From contig NW_013655030.1 of assembly GCF_000499385.1 (NCBI RefSeq), positions 135,727 through 199,726 of the forward strand: a stretch of DNA of 64,000 nucleotides, written 5' to 3'. This stretch comes from Eimeria necatrix (Eukaryota > Apicomplexa > Conoidasida > Eucoccidiorida > Eimeriidae). A model generated the notes under the pieces. The model was given only the letters and a program-made list of their open reading frames with translations. It did no database searches and was not told the origin of the DNA. A program made the position numbers and the translations under genes. Each line of letters begins with the position of its first letter. Positions within the stretch are counted from its first letter, which is position 1. Positions 37,801 to 50,375 of this stretch are shown here, piece by piece.

Positions 37801-40800
37801 TGCTGCAGAGCGATATGTGGAGAAGCGTTTCTTGGAGGTCCAGAGTAGGACGCCAGCAACAGCAGCAGCGCAAGGGGCACGAGCTACCTGTGCAGCTGCA
37901 GCAGCAGCAGGGGCTGTGGTTTGAGGGGTTGCACACGTGGTCCGGAGAAGGGCTTGGAAGCGGCCTACTGCAGGAAGAGTGGCGCAGCAGCAGCAGCAGC
38001 TTTAGCGGAAGCGACTCTATATACTGTTCGTCTGATGCAACAAAGTCTGCGGGGGAAGCAAGGATGTCAGAGTCAGTAGCGGAGGAGGAAGGGGGTGCTA
38101 GCACTGCAGCTGCAGCAGCAAGAGCAGCAACAGCCGCAGCAGCAGCAGCAGAAGCAGCGCGCATTTGCACGGCTGCCGATATTTTCGAAGATATCAAGAC
38201 CCATCAAGTGCGGCAGAGCGTCATCTTGGTGCGACACGTTTTGCTCAGCTTTGAGTGCAGAGAAGCTGCTTACAGCAGCAACAGCGTTGTCAGGCGACGC
38301 TCTTCTGCTGTTGACTGTGAAGCAGCAAAGCAGGGGCAGCAACTGCTGCAGCAGCAGCAGTTTGTTCGTGCTGCTTCTCGTCTATGGGGGCTCACGGTGC
38401 CTTCCCATCTTCCCCCGCCATCGGCGGATTTGCTGCCGCTGCTTCGCGTACCGGGTATTCGCATTGAAAGACAGAAGCTGCCGCAGCAGCCGGAGCCGCA
38501 GCGGCAGCAGCAGAGCGACCCTACGCATGCAGCATGCATGCTGCTGCATTGTCCTTCTTTTCTGCTCTCTCCGACAAGTCTTGCTCTTATTTTTAAGTGC
38601 ATGAATTTGGCAGAGGCGGCGCGGCAGCTGCTGCAGCCCTACCTGCAGGTCTTATTACCGCCTAAAGAAACTCGGCATCAGGAGCAGCACCAGGGCGAAC
38701 GACGCATGCGGCGACAGCAGCAGCAGCAGATGTCTTGCGGCATGATAGAGCTAAGCCTCAAGTGCACGTACCCTCAGGTCAGCATACACTACATAGAGCT
38801 GCAGCGGGGCCAGCAGCAGCAGTTCCTGCAGGAAGCTTCCTCGCACGCGAGCCGCAGTCGCAGCGGGACTCTCGGTAGCCGCGCATCTTTACCAGGAGAC
38901 AGCCGCTGCGGGGCAGCAGAAAACCCCTACATTGAAGGAGGGTGCTGCAGTGTATCTGCTGCTATGGCAGTAAACTCGTTCCCGCTGCTGCAGCAGCACG
39001 TGAGCGTGGTGGAGGCTATGTGGACTGACAACGACCGGCTTGCAGCAGCGGCGGCAGCAGCAGACACTGCTGCAGTAGAGAATTCCATAGGATCTCAGGC
39101 CTGTTCGAGTAGTCAGCCATGCGCTGCAGCCGCAGCAGCAAGGCTGGCAGCTTGGACTGCTGCAGCAGAAGCAGCAGCAGGGAGGCAGCACAGCCACCTT
39201 GCGAATAGAAGCAGCAGCATGGGCAGTAACAGAAGCAGCAGCGGAGCGCACCCAAGGTACGGAGACATAGGGAGAGGCTACCACAACTTTTTGGCGCTGC
39301 GCGGCTCGTTCGGCTGCTGCTGTCGTGGTATACCCCTTGGATGGGCAAGGGAGGTGGCAGCAGCAGCAGCAGCACATTCAGCGATTCTTCCATCGCTGCT
39401 CCTGCTGCCACTACCTGAGCAAGATCCGGCCCTCTGTGCCCCTATAGAGATGATACAGCACGCCTACAACAGCCGCAGCAGCAGCGAGCTTCGTGCTGCT
39501 CTTTCTGGAGTACAAACAACTCAGTTTGTTCTCTCCACGCCTCTCGCCGTGGCCCAAGCTCGGTTGGAGATTGCGGCGGAGACCGTTCCTGCTGCTTCAC
39601 CATCAGGGCGTCGGCTAAAGCAGCAGCTACAGAATCAGCAGCAGCAGCATTTGCTGCTAGTAGACGTGATATCCCGTGTTGGGCCTGTGTGCGGATCTGT
39701 GGGAGACCTTCACATGGCTGGATTACTGTGGCACCTTCCTTTAGTTGCGTCTGCTGCTGCGTCTGCTTCCCCTGCTGCTGCCGCAACGCGACAGCGCAGC
39801 AATCGAGAAGATCCTCATCACAGCAGCAGCAAAGCAGACGTCCGTTACCTGCTGCCTGAGCAACTCGCATATGTCTGCCTAACAAGCAGCGACAGTGAGA
39901 ATGCAACAACGCCGCTGGGTTTATCTACAGCCCCGCCAGCAGCTGCAGATATAGCAGCTGGCTTGGCCAGCCCCGCCTACAGCAGTAGCAGCTGCAGCAG
40001 TAGCAGCAGCAGCAGTAGCGCGCGCACCGTCTCTTTAGTCCACGACGCAGCCACATCGCAGTTGCCCCAGCAGCGGCAGCAGCCGCAACAGCAGCAGCCG
40101 CAGCAGCAGCAAGCTTTGCCGCGGCCACAACAGGCGCCGCACACAAAAGGAGTGTGGGGTGGAGAGGGCAGCAGCGGCAGCAGATCCAGCGTGGCTGTAA
40201 TGCCACAGCTTTTGAAGCCAGTAGTCTGTCTAGCAACGGTTTCTTGTCTTTTGGAAATGTCCGTTCCTCAGCTTGGCAGCAACTGCCGGCTGCTCTGCGG
40301 CAAATGCCTCTTCGCTGCAAATTCAGAGAGCTTCGTCATGTTGCAGCAGCTGCTGCACCGCATGCTGCTGGCGTGCAACATCAGCCGGACGAGACCGTCT
40401 TCGACAACTGCGGCTGTTGCTGCAGCAGCAGCAGCGGCGGCGAACACAGCTGCTGCTGCTGCTGCTGCTGCTACTACAGCGCGTGCGCCTTCTAGTTCCA
40501 GACAGCATCTGCAGCCCACAGAGAGTATGCACGAGGAAGCCCGGACGCTCCGCTCACAAGAAAAGGCGGGGGAGGCGCCGGCAGCAGCAGCAGTAGCGGC
40601 GGCAGCAGCGGCTGCGAATGCTTCCGCTGCCACGGGAGCAGCAGAGAACACGAATCTACCAGCTGCAGCACAATCGCACGGACAGCAGCAGCTGCAGCAT
40701 ACTCAGGCGCCACAGCAAAGGCGGGTGCGGCCCTATGTTGCACGGAAGCTGCTGCATGCATTCTTAGTCGAGGAAGCAGCAGATGAGGGCCTCTCGCAGC

Positions 40801-43800
40801 TTCCGGGAGGTGTCGCGGGGACCAGCATGACGCGGCTGCAGCAGCTGCAGCAGCCAGCAGCCAGTGCGCTCGCTGCCGGTGATTGCGAACAGCAGCAACA
40901 AAAGAAACCTGCCACGCAGCAACGCCGACAAATCTCTGTCGGAATCCTTGTTGAGGAGGTGAGACACAATTAAAGGTCATACAAAAGTCCACGCTGCTCT
41001 GAGCAACAGCAAGTTAAGCCCTAACAACATCTAGAGTGTGCTGCAGCTGACAGGGAGCTCCCTTGATGCTGCACCAAACCCTAGACCGAAAAGTCCCTAA
41101 ACCCCGAGCTGCTTCTGGCCAAACTAAGGCAACACAGGCTGATATTTGCTGCTGTTGTGTCTCAGATTTGCTGCTCTCTCCTAAGCAGCTCCACCAATCT
41201 CCCGTTTTGCTGCATCTGCTGCAGTGATGCAGCCGGTAGCCTGCAGCTGCTGCTGCAGGACGAGAGGCACCTGCAGCTGGAAGTGGACTTGGCAGATTGG
41301 CGTGTCCTAGACCTGTGCCCCAAAGCAGCAGCAACCGGTGCTGCTGCTGCTGCTGCTGCTGGAGGCCCAGGCGGCGAGGTGCACCAGCAGCAAAAACAGC
41401 AGCAGCGACGACTGGCACCGTGGTCGAGTAAGCTGCAAAGGAAGAGCACTACAGTAGAAGCTGCAGCTGCAGCTGCCGCGCTTGGAGTTGCTGCTCCGCA
41501 TACACCGGAAGCTGCATCCACCGCAGGCTCTTCCTTCCTGCCTAGGTTTAATTCTGCTTGTTCTGAAGGCCTTCTTAGTGCAACAGCAGCAGCAGCATCT
41601 CGCGCAGCAGCAGCTGCAAGGCTCAACTCAAGGACAAAGGCCCCTAATAAAGTTCGCGACAAGCTGCAGCAGCTGCTTCCAGCGATGAAGCAGCGTGCGG
41701 CTGCTGCTGCTGCTGCTTCAGCTGCGCAGCTGCATCGCCTAATGTCCCATGGGACGCCGGGAGCTGCGGGAAACAGAGGCGCGGGTATTCTTGGCCATAT
41801 GGAAAGTGCTGCATCCGTAGGTGCATTGGAGAGGTCGACAGCAACGGCAGCAGCAGCTCCTGCTGCTGCTGCTGCTGATGGGGGCAGTGCTACAAGCAAC
41901 TGGTCTCTTTTCCAGCACCCCACAGGCAACACGCTACTCAGCAGCAGCAGCAGTAGCAGCGCCGGCGGCAGCAGCAGCAGCGACGAAGAAGCAGCGGGCC
42001 GCCTAAGAGCCTTAGAGTCTTCATCAGATGACGAGCACGCACTGCTGCACTCTAGTAGCAGCAGCAGCAGCTCCAAGCTGCTTAATCAGGCAGTGGAAGC
42101 AGACGTGGCGGCAGTAGCAGGAGACGCAGCAGCAGAAGACGAAGCCTCGTTGCTCTTCAAGCTGCGGCGGCAGTTTGCTGCAGACAACGTATCGCATGCT
42201 GCGCAAGAGGCACCATCAGGAGCAGCAAGAGATCCAGGGCCACGGGAAAGCGCTCCTGAGCCAGCAGCAGCAGCCGAAGGAGCAGCAACGCCGGAAGCAG
42301 CAGCAGAACTATGGGGCGCCAAAGCCGGAATCATTTTCGAGTCCTTCCCCGTTAGTCGGCTGGGGAAAGATGCAGCAGCAGCGAAGCAGCATATGCTTTT
42401 GGGGTTCCAGCAAGAGCAGCAGCGGCGTGCACGGCAGAGGCAGGAGCAGCAACAGCAGCAAAATCAGGAAGCAGAACAGCAGCAGCAGCACCAGCGACAC
42501 TTGCAGCTGTCTCAACCGGCCTTTACTGTATCTTCCTTCTTGGGGGTTGTCCTGCCGTCAGGGCTCAAGGCCGTGCGAGTACTTTCGCCTCTCTTCGAAC
42601 TTCACACGCAGCAGCAGAAGCAGCAGCATGAGGGAGCAGCAGCAACAGCAGCAGATGAAGGCTCTCTGGGCGGAGGCGCAGGCGGGCAAAAAGAAAGGCC
42701 AAGCCACCGACTATCGGCGCATGCAGTGTCTGTTCGCTGCAGCCATAGATTCGTAGTGCTTGATTGCGGGCGTTTCCAGGTCTGTCTGTTGCTGCTGCTG
42801 CTCTTTTCGTTGCAGTCGCTGCTGCTAAACCCGAGTTACATATTGTTGAACGATGCCAGGTATGGTGCCACCAGTTTTTTCTCTTCACGCGATCAGGGAA
42901 GGGCGGTGTTTGCTGGTGCTACTGCTGCTGCTGGCCTCGCTGCGCAGGTGTTCGACTACTTGCTGCTGCACATCGACCCCGTCAGAGTCTCGCTGACATC
43001 TGCGTTCGTGGAGTGCCTTTACAGTTTCTTCTTCCCGCCCGCTGCCCCCCAAGCAGTAGACGCGGTGGCACTCCTTGCCCCCTCTCTGAAGTGGCCTTCC
43101 CCGGCGACTGCTCCTGCCGCTGCTGCTGGCGGCCCTCTGTGCAGCCAAGGGCCAGGTGACGTTGCAACAGCAACGGCAGCAGATGGTACAGCATCCGCGG
43201 TGCTGGGTGGGGCCCAAGGCGCAGCAGCACCAACATACGGCGAACAACCGCATGCGTCCTGTAAGTTTGACGTAACTGCGAAATAGTTCTACGTTCTTGC
43301 CCATGATTTTCGCTGCTGCAGTCACTGCAGCAGCAGATGCGGCAGTTTGTTGCGTGCGGCTGCAGGGACTGCTCCCAAAAGCAGCAGCTCTGGTGCATTG
43401 CAGGCAGGCGCACAGAAAGCTCAGGCAGCAGCAGCAGATGCAGGGAAGCGCGCGCCGGCTAAACTGCAACAGCAGCCACAGGATCCAGGCCTTGGGGTGT
43501 ACTTCTGCTATGTGCGAGTGTCGCCGTTTGCTGCTGCAGTTACCTACAGAGGTCAGTGCTGTTGTGCCGTTTCCTGAACGCCTGGGGAGATCAGGGTTTG
43601 CTTTTCAGGGCTCAGCGCGTGTGTTTGAGACTTAGATTCTGGAGCTGGGCTTGGGTTTCCAGAGAGATAGTTTTGTTTCTGGCGTTCCTGATTGAGGCTC
43701 AAGAGCCTCGGGCTTGTTTCCGGCGCAGGAGCAATCCGGCTGGATAACGTTTTGGTGGAGCTACGCGCCTTTGAAGTGCAGCACAAGCTGAAGCCTTTCA

Positions 43801-44379
43801 AAGCTCTCATTGACAAGTACATTTGGTTCCTAGGCAAACAAGTAAGCCAGACGTCCCATAAACTGTAAAATCTAAAAGGGCAGCAAAGCTTGCAGCTTTG
43901 CTGCCTAGCACTGACACCGGAGTCTTCGCGAGCCACTACAGGTTCTGCATTGCAGAGCCTTCCTGGGATCACAAAATTCTGCCAGGGACCTTTCTAGTTG
44001 AAATGTGACACGAAGAATATCGAATAAAGACAGTAACAACTGAGCCAATAGAAAGAACAGCCGGCGCTGATGCGCCTGCGTCTTGGGCTCACAAAAAGGC
44101 CCTCCCACACTGTACCCAACGCCAAAACCTTAATCCCCAAAAGACCTCCACAATTCAAGTCTAGTCTTCTGCATGCAAGAGCTACGCCCGCTGGCACTGG
44201 GGTCGGGACAGCAACTTCGCAGCATGCAGTCTGCTGCTGCAGCTGTAATGTTAATGCTGCAGGCGACGGGCCGCGTAATAAGTCACAAGCTTCTGTTGCT
44301 GCTGAAGAGGAGGCGGCAGCACGCGGGCGACAGCTTTTCGGACATCAAGAAAAGAGATTTACTTTTCGGAACAAAGTAG
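28813..44379 (+). CDS. BLTP2: Giant FMP27/SABRE/Hobbit (BLTP2)-type lipid-transfer protein
   Basis: Six exons join in phase: 28813-33351, 33609-40958, 41166-43260, 43366-43551, 43729-43841 and 44182-44379, for about 4,826 residues. The N-terminus has a Leu-rich membrane anchor (residues about 10-45). The body is scattered beta-strand segments (for example RVLDLC and HRFVVLDCGRFQVCLL) separated by long Ser, Gln and Ala runs. The C-terminus carries the family signature: HIDPVRVSLTSAFVECLYSF followed by FP, then VYFCYVRVSPFAAAVTYRG, then a helix FEVQHKLKPFKALIDKYIWF and a basic end. Family members are rod-like proteins at ER contact sites that move phospholipids between membranes. Exon 2 (7,350 nt) is unusually long. 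Assignment rests mainly on the C-terminal 250 residues and the N-terminal anchor. Another bridge-like lipid-transfer protein is the main alternative. Confidence 0.75.
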
Positions 44380-44944
44380 GAGGAATTCTAAGATTCTAGG
44401 CAGCAAAGCAACAGCATCAGTGTGCTGCTGCTGCTGCTGCACTAGTCGGCTGCCGCCCCGGCTGCTGAAGCAGAAGTGTTTCAGCAGACCACTTCAAATG
44501 CGGGTGGGTAAACCAAGCATCAGTAGCAGCAGCAGCAGCCCCATGTAGGGTCAGGCTGCTGCTTTGCTGTGACAGCGCAGCCTTTCAGGTGTACTCACAG
44601 CACTCATTACTGGTTCATCTGCAGGAAGCGGAGCGTTTCCATTTCTGCTTCTTGAGGCGGTTTCATCCTCACCAGCAGCTGCACTCGAGAACGTGCAGCA
44701 GCGGCAGGCAACGCTGCTGCGACTGTTGCTGCTGCCTAGCGCAGCAACAGTTGCTGCGTAGCAGTGAATTCTTATGAACATAGACATAAGGGGGTCCACC
44801 TGGCGGCAGCAGCAGTGAAGGAGGCTGTTGCTGTTTTGCGTTTAACAAGCTGATTTGAGTTCTGACTCGAGGATGATGCGGCACAGTTTGCAGCAACTGC
44901 AGCAAGAGCAGCACCGGCAGCCAGCGAGGCACAGCAGCCTGTGA
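44380..44944. other. Spacer between convergent genes
   Basis: This contains the 3' ends of the giant plus-strand gene and of MLH1. CTG/CAG runs occur (for example near 44430) and a minus-strand frame at 44551-44799 looks like chance. No separate gene is supported. Confidence 0.5.
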
Positions 44945-47900
44945 TCAGCAGCGCTCAAATACCCTGTAGAGCGCCTTAAGGTTTGTTAGCTCCTTAACAG
45001 TGCCGTCTGAGAAAAAGCTGAAGCAAAAAGGACATGCATGCAAAGCAGCGCAGTATTTCCTAGCAGCAGCCGCACCAGAAACAGAGAGGGCAGAAGCAGA
45101 ATCAAAAAGAAAAGCATAAGCAGCAAAGCCACCACAGAACAGCCACTACAGCTTGCCAAACACAGTCTCAGCAGCAGCATAAGCAGCAGCAACAGCATCA
45201 GCGGCAGCAGCAGATACCAATTGGGGATGTAGGCTTTCCAGTAGAAACGAAGGGCAGGCATGAGCACATTGCTGAACATCCGCCGGGTCTCTGGGCTAGC
45301 AGCCATTTGCTTGTCGATATCGCTGCAATCCCTGCAGCAGCAGCAGCGGCAGCAGTGGAAGCAACGGTTGCTGCTGCAGCAGTGCCGGCAGCAGACGAAA
45401 ACAGGCAACACTGCAACGCTAGGAAGAGAGCGCCAGCAGCAGCAAAAGCAAATTATAGCTTTCCCCTTCCAAGCGTACCGCTGCGTTGCAGCCTCCTCCC
45501 GAAGGCACGCTTTTTGCTGCAACAGCAGTGTGTTGCTGCTGCTGTTGCTTTGATCCTGCTTTTGCTGCTGCTGCAGCCTGGCGTGCTCGTTTGACTCCGC
45601 AGAAGCCTCTTCAGCAGCAGCAGCAGCTTCTGCTGGAACTGCAGCAGAAGATTCGTCCACTGTGGTGTACGCCTCTGCCAGCAAGAGCGCGATGCCGTGG
45701 AGGCACGCAACTTCTTCGGACCAGTCTACCTGAAGCAGCAGCAGCAGCAACAACAAACTGCATCCGACCCCCGCACAGCCGCAACGGTGGCCGCAGGAAA
45801 GAGCAGTATACTCGGCAGCACATCTGAGGCAGCAGCCGCAGGGAGAACTTCGACAGACCTCTGTGGCTAGCCGCAGCAGCAAGGAGCACAGCAGCAGAGG
45901 CGAGGGCAAATGGCGGCCGCAGCAGAGAGGCAGCCCCACGAGGCAGCCATCTCGTGTCAGCACGAGACCGAAGTAATCTGCCAGCAGCGCGCGGCGCTGC
46001 AGCAGCACTGCGCAGTGCTGCCGAGCCGTTTCCCGCTGCTGCTGCTGCTGCTGCTGCTGCGGCTCTGACTCGTTTTGGTACTGCTGCTCCCTAAGGGCAG
46101 CACAGAGAGCTGCTTCTAGCTTCGAGGGCACCTGCAGCCTGACCACGGGCAGCCTGCCTAGCCGCCGTAGAACAGACTGGTAGACACACTCTGCAAATGC
46201 ACAAACCCTAAACCCTAGGCCCCATAAGTAATAGGCTGCTTCCTTAAGTTAAGGCTGTTGCAGCAGCAAAAGGGTCTAGTACTTAAGGGCCAAGGGCTTC
46301 TACCTCTTGCCACGGCCGGGAGATTCACGAGAAGAAGACTTTCTCCCTTCTGCAGCAACGCCATCTTGGAGTTGACTGCCCCCACGTATGTGCAGCCCTG
46401 CAGGGCCGTCGCGCTATCTCGGTTGCTGCTGCTGCTGTCTGCGGCCTCCACTCCGGCTGCTGCTGCGCAGCGCTTCAGCAGCTGCCGGACGCTCCGAAGC
46501 CGCCCCGCGTCTGTCCGTGAGCTGCTGCTGCTGCTGCAGGGGGCAACCCTGTCTAGAACGTGTCCACCATTGGATCTCTCATCAAACAGCCGCAGCACTG
46601 ACTGCGGCTGGCTGCTTGCTTGTGTTGCTGCTGGTTCTGCGGCAGCAGGGCTCTGCTCTGGCTGCTGCTGCTCTTGCTGCTGATGCTCGTGCTGCTGATG
46701 CTCTTGCTGCTGCTGCTCTTGCTGCTGATGCCCTTGCTGCTGCTGCTCTTGCTGCTGATGCTCTTGCTGCTGCTCCGGGTGTTGCGATGGCATGCCATCA
46801 GAAGAGTCTTGCTCCAGCTGCTGCTGCTGCTGCTGCTGCTCATCGGGCAGCTGCACTTGGTCTCCCGGACCTTCCTGCAACGGTGCAGCAGCCGTGGCGT
46901 TGCTGATGCTGCTACACGGAATTAGCTGCTGCTCCTGCTGCCCCAGCGGCTGTGCCTTCTGCGAATGGAAGCTGTGCTGCCAGAAGGCGCTCAGGGGAAG
47001 CTGTCGAGCGTCTGTTCTCGTTCGAGTGGGCTTCAGAGCAGGCTTGCTGCTGCTGCTGCTGCTGCTGCTGCTTCCGCTGCTTCTGCGTTTATTCGTGGTA
47101 TCTCCTTCCGGTTGCTCCTGCGTCTTACTGTCAGTAGACACAAGCACGAGGTGCTGCTGCTTTAGCTTAGATTCAGCAACGGCCGGCTCCTGCAACAGCA
47201 AGGCTTTTGAGGATGTTTGCCCGCTGAGCATCTCCTGCAGCAGCAGCAGCAGATAAAAGGTGTCGACGGCAGAAGCCCCATTGACGGCCAAACAAAAGAA
47301 CAGCAAGCAAGACAACCCGGGCAGCACTCCGGCAGAACAGTTGTCGCGAGCCTGCGCAGCAGCAGCCGCAGCAGCAAGGGCAGCCGCAGCAGCAGCTGCA
47401 GCAGCAACGGAAGCAGCAGCAGCAGCAGCGGCGTACCATGAGGGCCTGAGCTATGGCCTCAGCAATGACTTCCTCGTGCAGAAAACGAACTTGGCTTTTG
47501 CTGGGATGCACATTAACATCTACCAGAGGCGAAGGCAGCTCTAGAGACAAATATACCCACGGCCTCTGGCCCTTCGGCATTAGCTGCCCGTAAACCCCGT
47601 CGACGCAGCGCCTGCAGCAGCAGCAGCAGCAGCAGCAGCAATTAAGGCGGCAGCAGCAACAGCAAGCGCGAAGACGCGCAGCAGCTGCCGTTGCAAGCAC
47701 GACCTCACCTGCTGCTGCAGCAACACTGTTGCTGCTGCAGCAACACAGGAAGAGCGATGCAGCAGCACCAGCACGTCATCGCAGCATGTAAAAGCAGGAA
47801 CAGCAGCAAGTGCTGCAACATTAGCAAGTGCAGCAGGAGCGGCAAGTGCAGCAGCAGCGGCAGCAGCAGCAACAGCAGCAGGACGGACTTGAGCGCAGGG

Positions 47901-48987
47901 CAGTCAACAAGCCTGGAGTTAATAAAGAAGCAAAATGACGCTTTCTTTTGTCCTCTGTTAGCTGCAGAAACAAGGCCTGAGACTCGCCATTCGCCCTCAT
48001 TAATATCTGTCAAATATAACTCAGCAGCAGCTGCTGCTGCTACTGCAGCAGCAGACGCACCCGCTGCTGCAGGCGCACCCGCTGCAGCAGCACCAGCAGA
48101 GCCATCAGCTGCAGCAAACAACAGGGAGGCCAACTCGCGCAATAATGGACAAACACTTTCGCTGCTGCTGCTGCTGCTGCTGCTGTCTCCGCTACCACTC
48201 TCTGCAGCAGCTTCTGCAGTCGCTTCGCCTTCGCTCGCCGGCTGCTGCTGCTGGCATTCTTGCTGCTGCTGCTCCTCCTGCTGCTCCCCGCTGCGAAGGA
48301 AGTTCAGAGCTGCTGCAGGAAGCCGCCCCTTGAGGTGTATAGGCAGCAAAGTGCTGCTGGTGGCTTCCCCATGAATCTTTTCAATGAGCCATCAGCTGCA
48401 GCAAACAACAGGGAGGCCAACTCGCGCAATAATGGACAAACACTTTCGCTGCTGCTGCTGCTGCTGCTGTCTCCGCTACCACTCTCTGCAGCAGCTTCTG
48501 CAGCCGCTTCGCCTTCGCTCGCCGGCTGCTGCTGCTGGCATTCTTGCTGCTGCTGCTGCTCCTGCTGCTCCCCGCTGCGAAGGAAGTTCAGAGCTGCTAC
48601 AGGAAGCCGCCCCTTGAGGTGTATAGGCAGCAAAGTGCTGCTGGTGGCTTCCCCATGAATCTTTTCAATTACTCTGAGCCCTCCCCCCTGCAGCAGCGCA
48701 ATTCCCCGCAGCAGCCGCAGCTCTGCAGCAGTAGGCACTCTTTCTTTATCCTCTGTGCAGCAGCAGCTGCAGGTCAACTCGCCGCTGCTGCTGCTGCTGC
48801 TGTCGCCTTCCTGCGGCTGCTGCTGTTTTCTGTGCTGCTGCAGCAGCTTCCTGGCCTCTGAAAGCCCAAATGCTGTTGTGTTGATGTCTGGCAGCTGCTG
48901 CTGCTGCCTCCTCATAACGAAAGCAACGTGGGGGTTGTTGAGGGCGTAGCGGCCAACGACCTGCAGGCATTTCAAGTACTCATCTGT

Positions 48988-49020
<33 letters not shown>

Positions 49021-49875
49021 GCCTGCGCCGCCCCCCGCCACAGCAGACGACAGAAAGACCCGCCGACGCGCAGGAAGACAATAAAATAAATCTGTTGCTT
49101 TTATTGTTGTGCCTCGAGCTCTGGCGAGCGGTGTGGGGTCTTCAGCGAGGACCCCTGCGGTGTACGTACAGCTCAGCCCGTGGGGGGCCCCCACCTCCTT
49201 CGTTGACACCGACAGCTTCGAAACGAGAGAAAGTGCTGCTAAGGCCTCTCCCCTGAAGCCAAAGGACTGCAGGTGCTGCAGCTGCTGCAGCTGCTGCAGC
49301 TTGCTGGTGCAGTGCCGGGCGCACAGCAGCGGCAGGTCTGCTGCAGCAATTCCGCAGCCGTCGTCCGCCACCTGCAGCAGCCGCAGCCCGCCCCCCACGC
49401 AGTGTACAGACACCCGAAGGGCCCCCGCGTCCAAGCTGTTCTCCAGCAGCTCCTTCAGAGCAGCAGAAGGCCGCGTCACCACCTCTCCTGCTGCTATGCG
49501 CCGCACCACGTCATCCGGCAGCAAACGGATGCGGCCACCCGCTGCTGCTGCTGCTGCTGCTGCTGCTGCCTTTTCTGCTGCTCCGCGGGCTGCTGCGCCT
49601 GCAGCCGGCAGCGCAGCGTCCAAGGAAGGGCTCGAAAAATCAGCAAATGAGGGCTGGCAGGATGAAGGCGGCCCACCCTCTCCCGCTGCTGCTGTTGCTG
49701 CTGCTGCTTCTGCTGCGGCTGCAGCGGGAGCAGATGCAGCTTGTGTTGCTGCAGCATCCTCCTCAACTGCTGCTGCTTTAGCCTCATACGCCTTTGTTGC
49801 TGCTTCCACTGAGTCGCGGTTTGCTGCTGCGTCCACTGCTGCTGCTGCTTCGACGATCTCCTCGGGGTCCCACAT
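44945..49875 (-). CDS. MLH1: DNA mismatch repair ATPase MLH1 (frame broken by duplication)
   Basis: Exons: about 47885-49875, then 47437-47611, 46304-47234, 45859-46190, 45479-45729, 45218-45331 and 44945-45017. An Ala-rich extension precedes the GHKL ATPase: IRLLPDDVVRRIAAGEVV, ELLENSLDAGA, DDGCGI and GFRGEALAALS. The S5-like domain contains FFINSRLVDCPALK and DVNVHPSKSQVRFLHEE, and a Gln/Ser-rich linker follows. The C-terminal dimerisation domain has CTYVGAVNSKMALLQ, LLADYFGLVL and RLATEVDWSEEVACLHG, and the hallmark end ALYRVFERC. MLH1 pairs with PMS-type partners to direct mismatch excision. A tandem duplication inside exon 1 (48099-48669) shifts the frame, so the straight reading ends at 48304 after about 26 foreign residues. 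With one copy the frame is continuous. The donor of exon 1 is unresolved. Confidence 0.92.
46203..46218. repeat. Telomere-like heptamers in MLH1 intron
   Basis: Two CCCTAAA-type units (plus strand) lie in the intron between MLH1 exons 3 and 4. On the MLH1 sense strand they read TTTAGGG and end about 12 bases before the acceptor at 46191. Confidence 0.8.
48099..48669. repeat. Tandem direct duplication of about 285 bp inside MLH1
   Basis: Bases 48099-48385 (287 bp) and 48386-48669 (284 bp) abut exactly. They differ by two single-base changes, one CTC/CTG change and CTG-tract length. Neither length is a multiple of three (both leave remainder 2). On the MLH1 strand each copy encodes LPIHLKGRLP through LRELASLLFAAADGS. 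The reading frame continues correctly into conserved MLH1 sequence from only one copy. Confidence 0.92.
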
Positions 49876-50375
49876 TGCGCTGCAGTCTGCTGCTCTTCCT
49901 GCTGCTGCCCAGCGTTTGCTGCTGCCTTCGCTGCAGTGGAGCTCCGTCAGCTGCAGCTCTCAGGCGCTGCCACGGCGAGTGCCGTTGCTGCTGTTGCTGC
50001 TCTCGTTGCGGCGGCTGCAGTTCCTCTGACTTCATGTCTATTTTAGCCTTTTTAATGCGGATTCTGTATGGATATGGGGGGTATGCCCGGGCGGGGGGCC
50101 TCAGCCAGGCTGGGGGCCCCCTCGCCTTCGGCTGTTTCCTGCAGCCGACACCCCGCGTACCTCTTGACTTGTCTTTGTAGAAGTCGTGTTGCTTCAGTTT
50201 CTACAAAATGCCAAAATATGTCGCTGCACATTTAGGTGGGGTTGTTGTTATCAGCAAGCTTTGGGGGGCCCCCCTGCCGCCGCCCGGGGCCCGTACGGGC
50301 CCCCGTGGCAAGCCCCAAGAAAGGACCTGGAGGCCCGCCGCGCTATTTGTGTCACAACATACTGATGTTTACAAC

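Noticed and set aside
43297..43365. Earlier acceptor for exon 4 of the giant gene (CTGCAG|TCACTG)
   Set aside because: All acceptors in this CAG cluster give a frame that does not lead into the conserved VYFCYVRVSPF segment. Only the acceptor at 43365 does.
48304..48400. In-frame splicing between the two MLH1 duplicate copies (GTAGCA to CTGCAG)
   Set aside because: Joining at these sites leaves the wrong phase and an immediate stop, so it does not rescue the frame.
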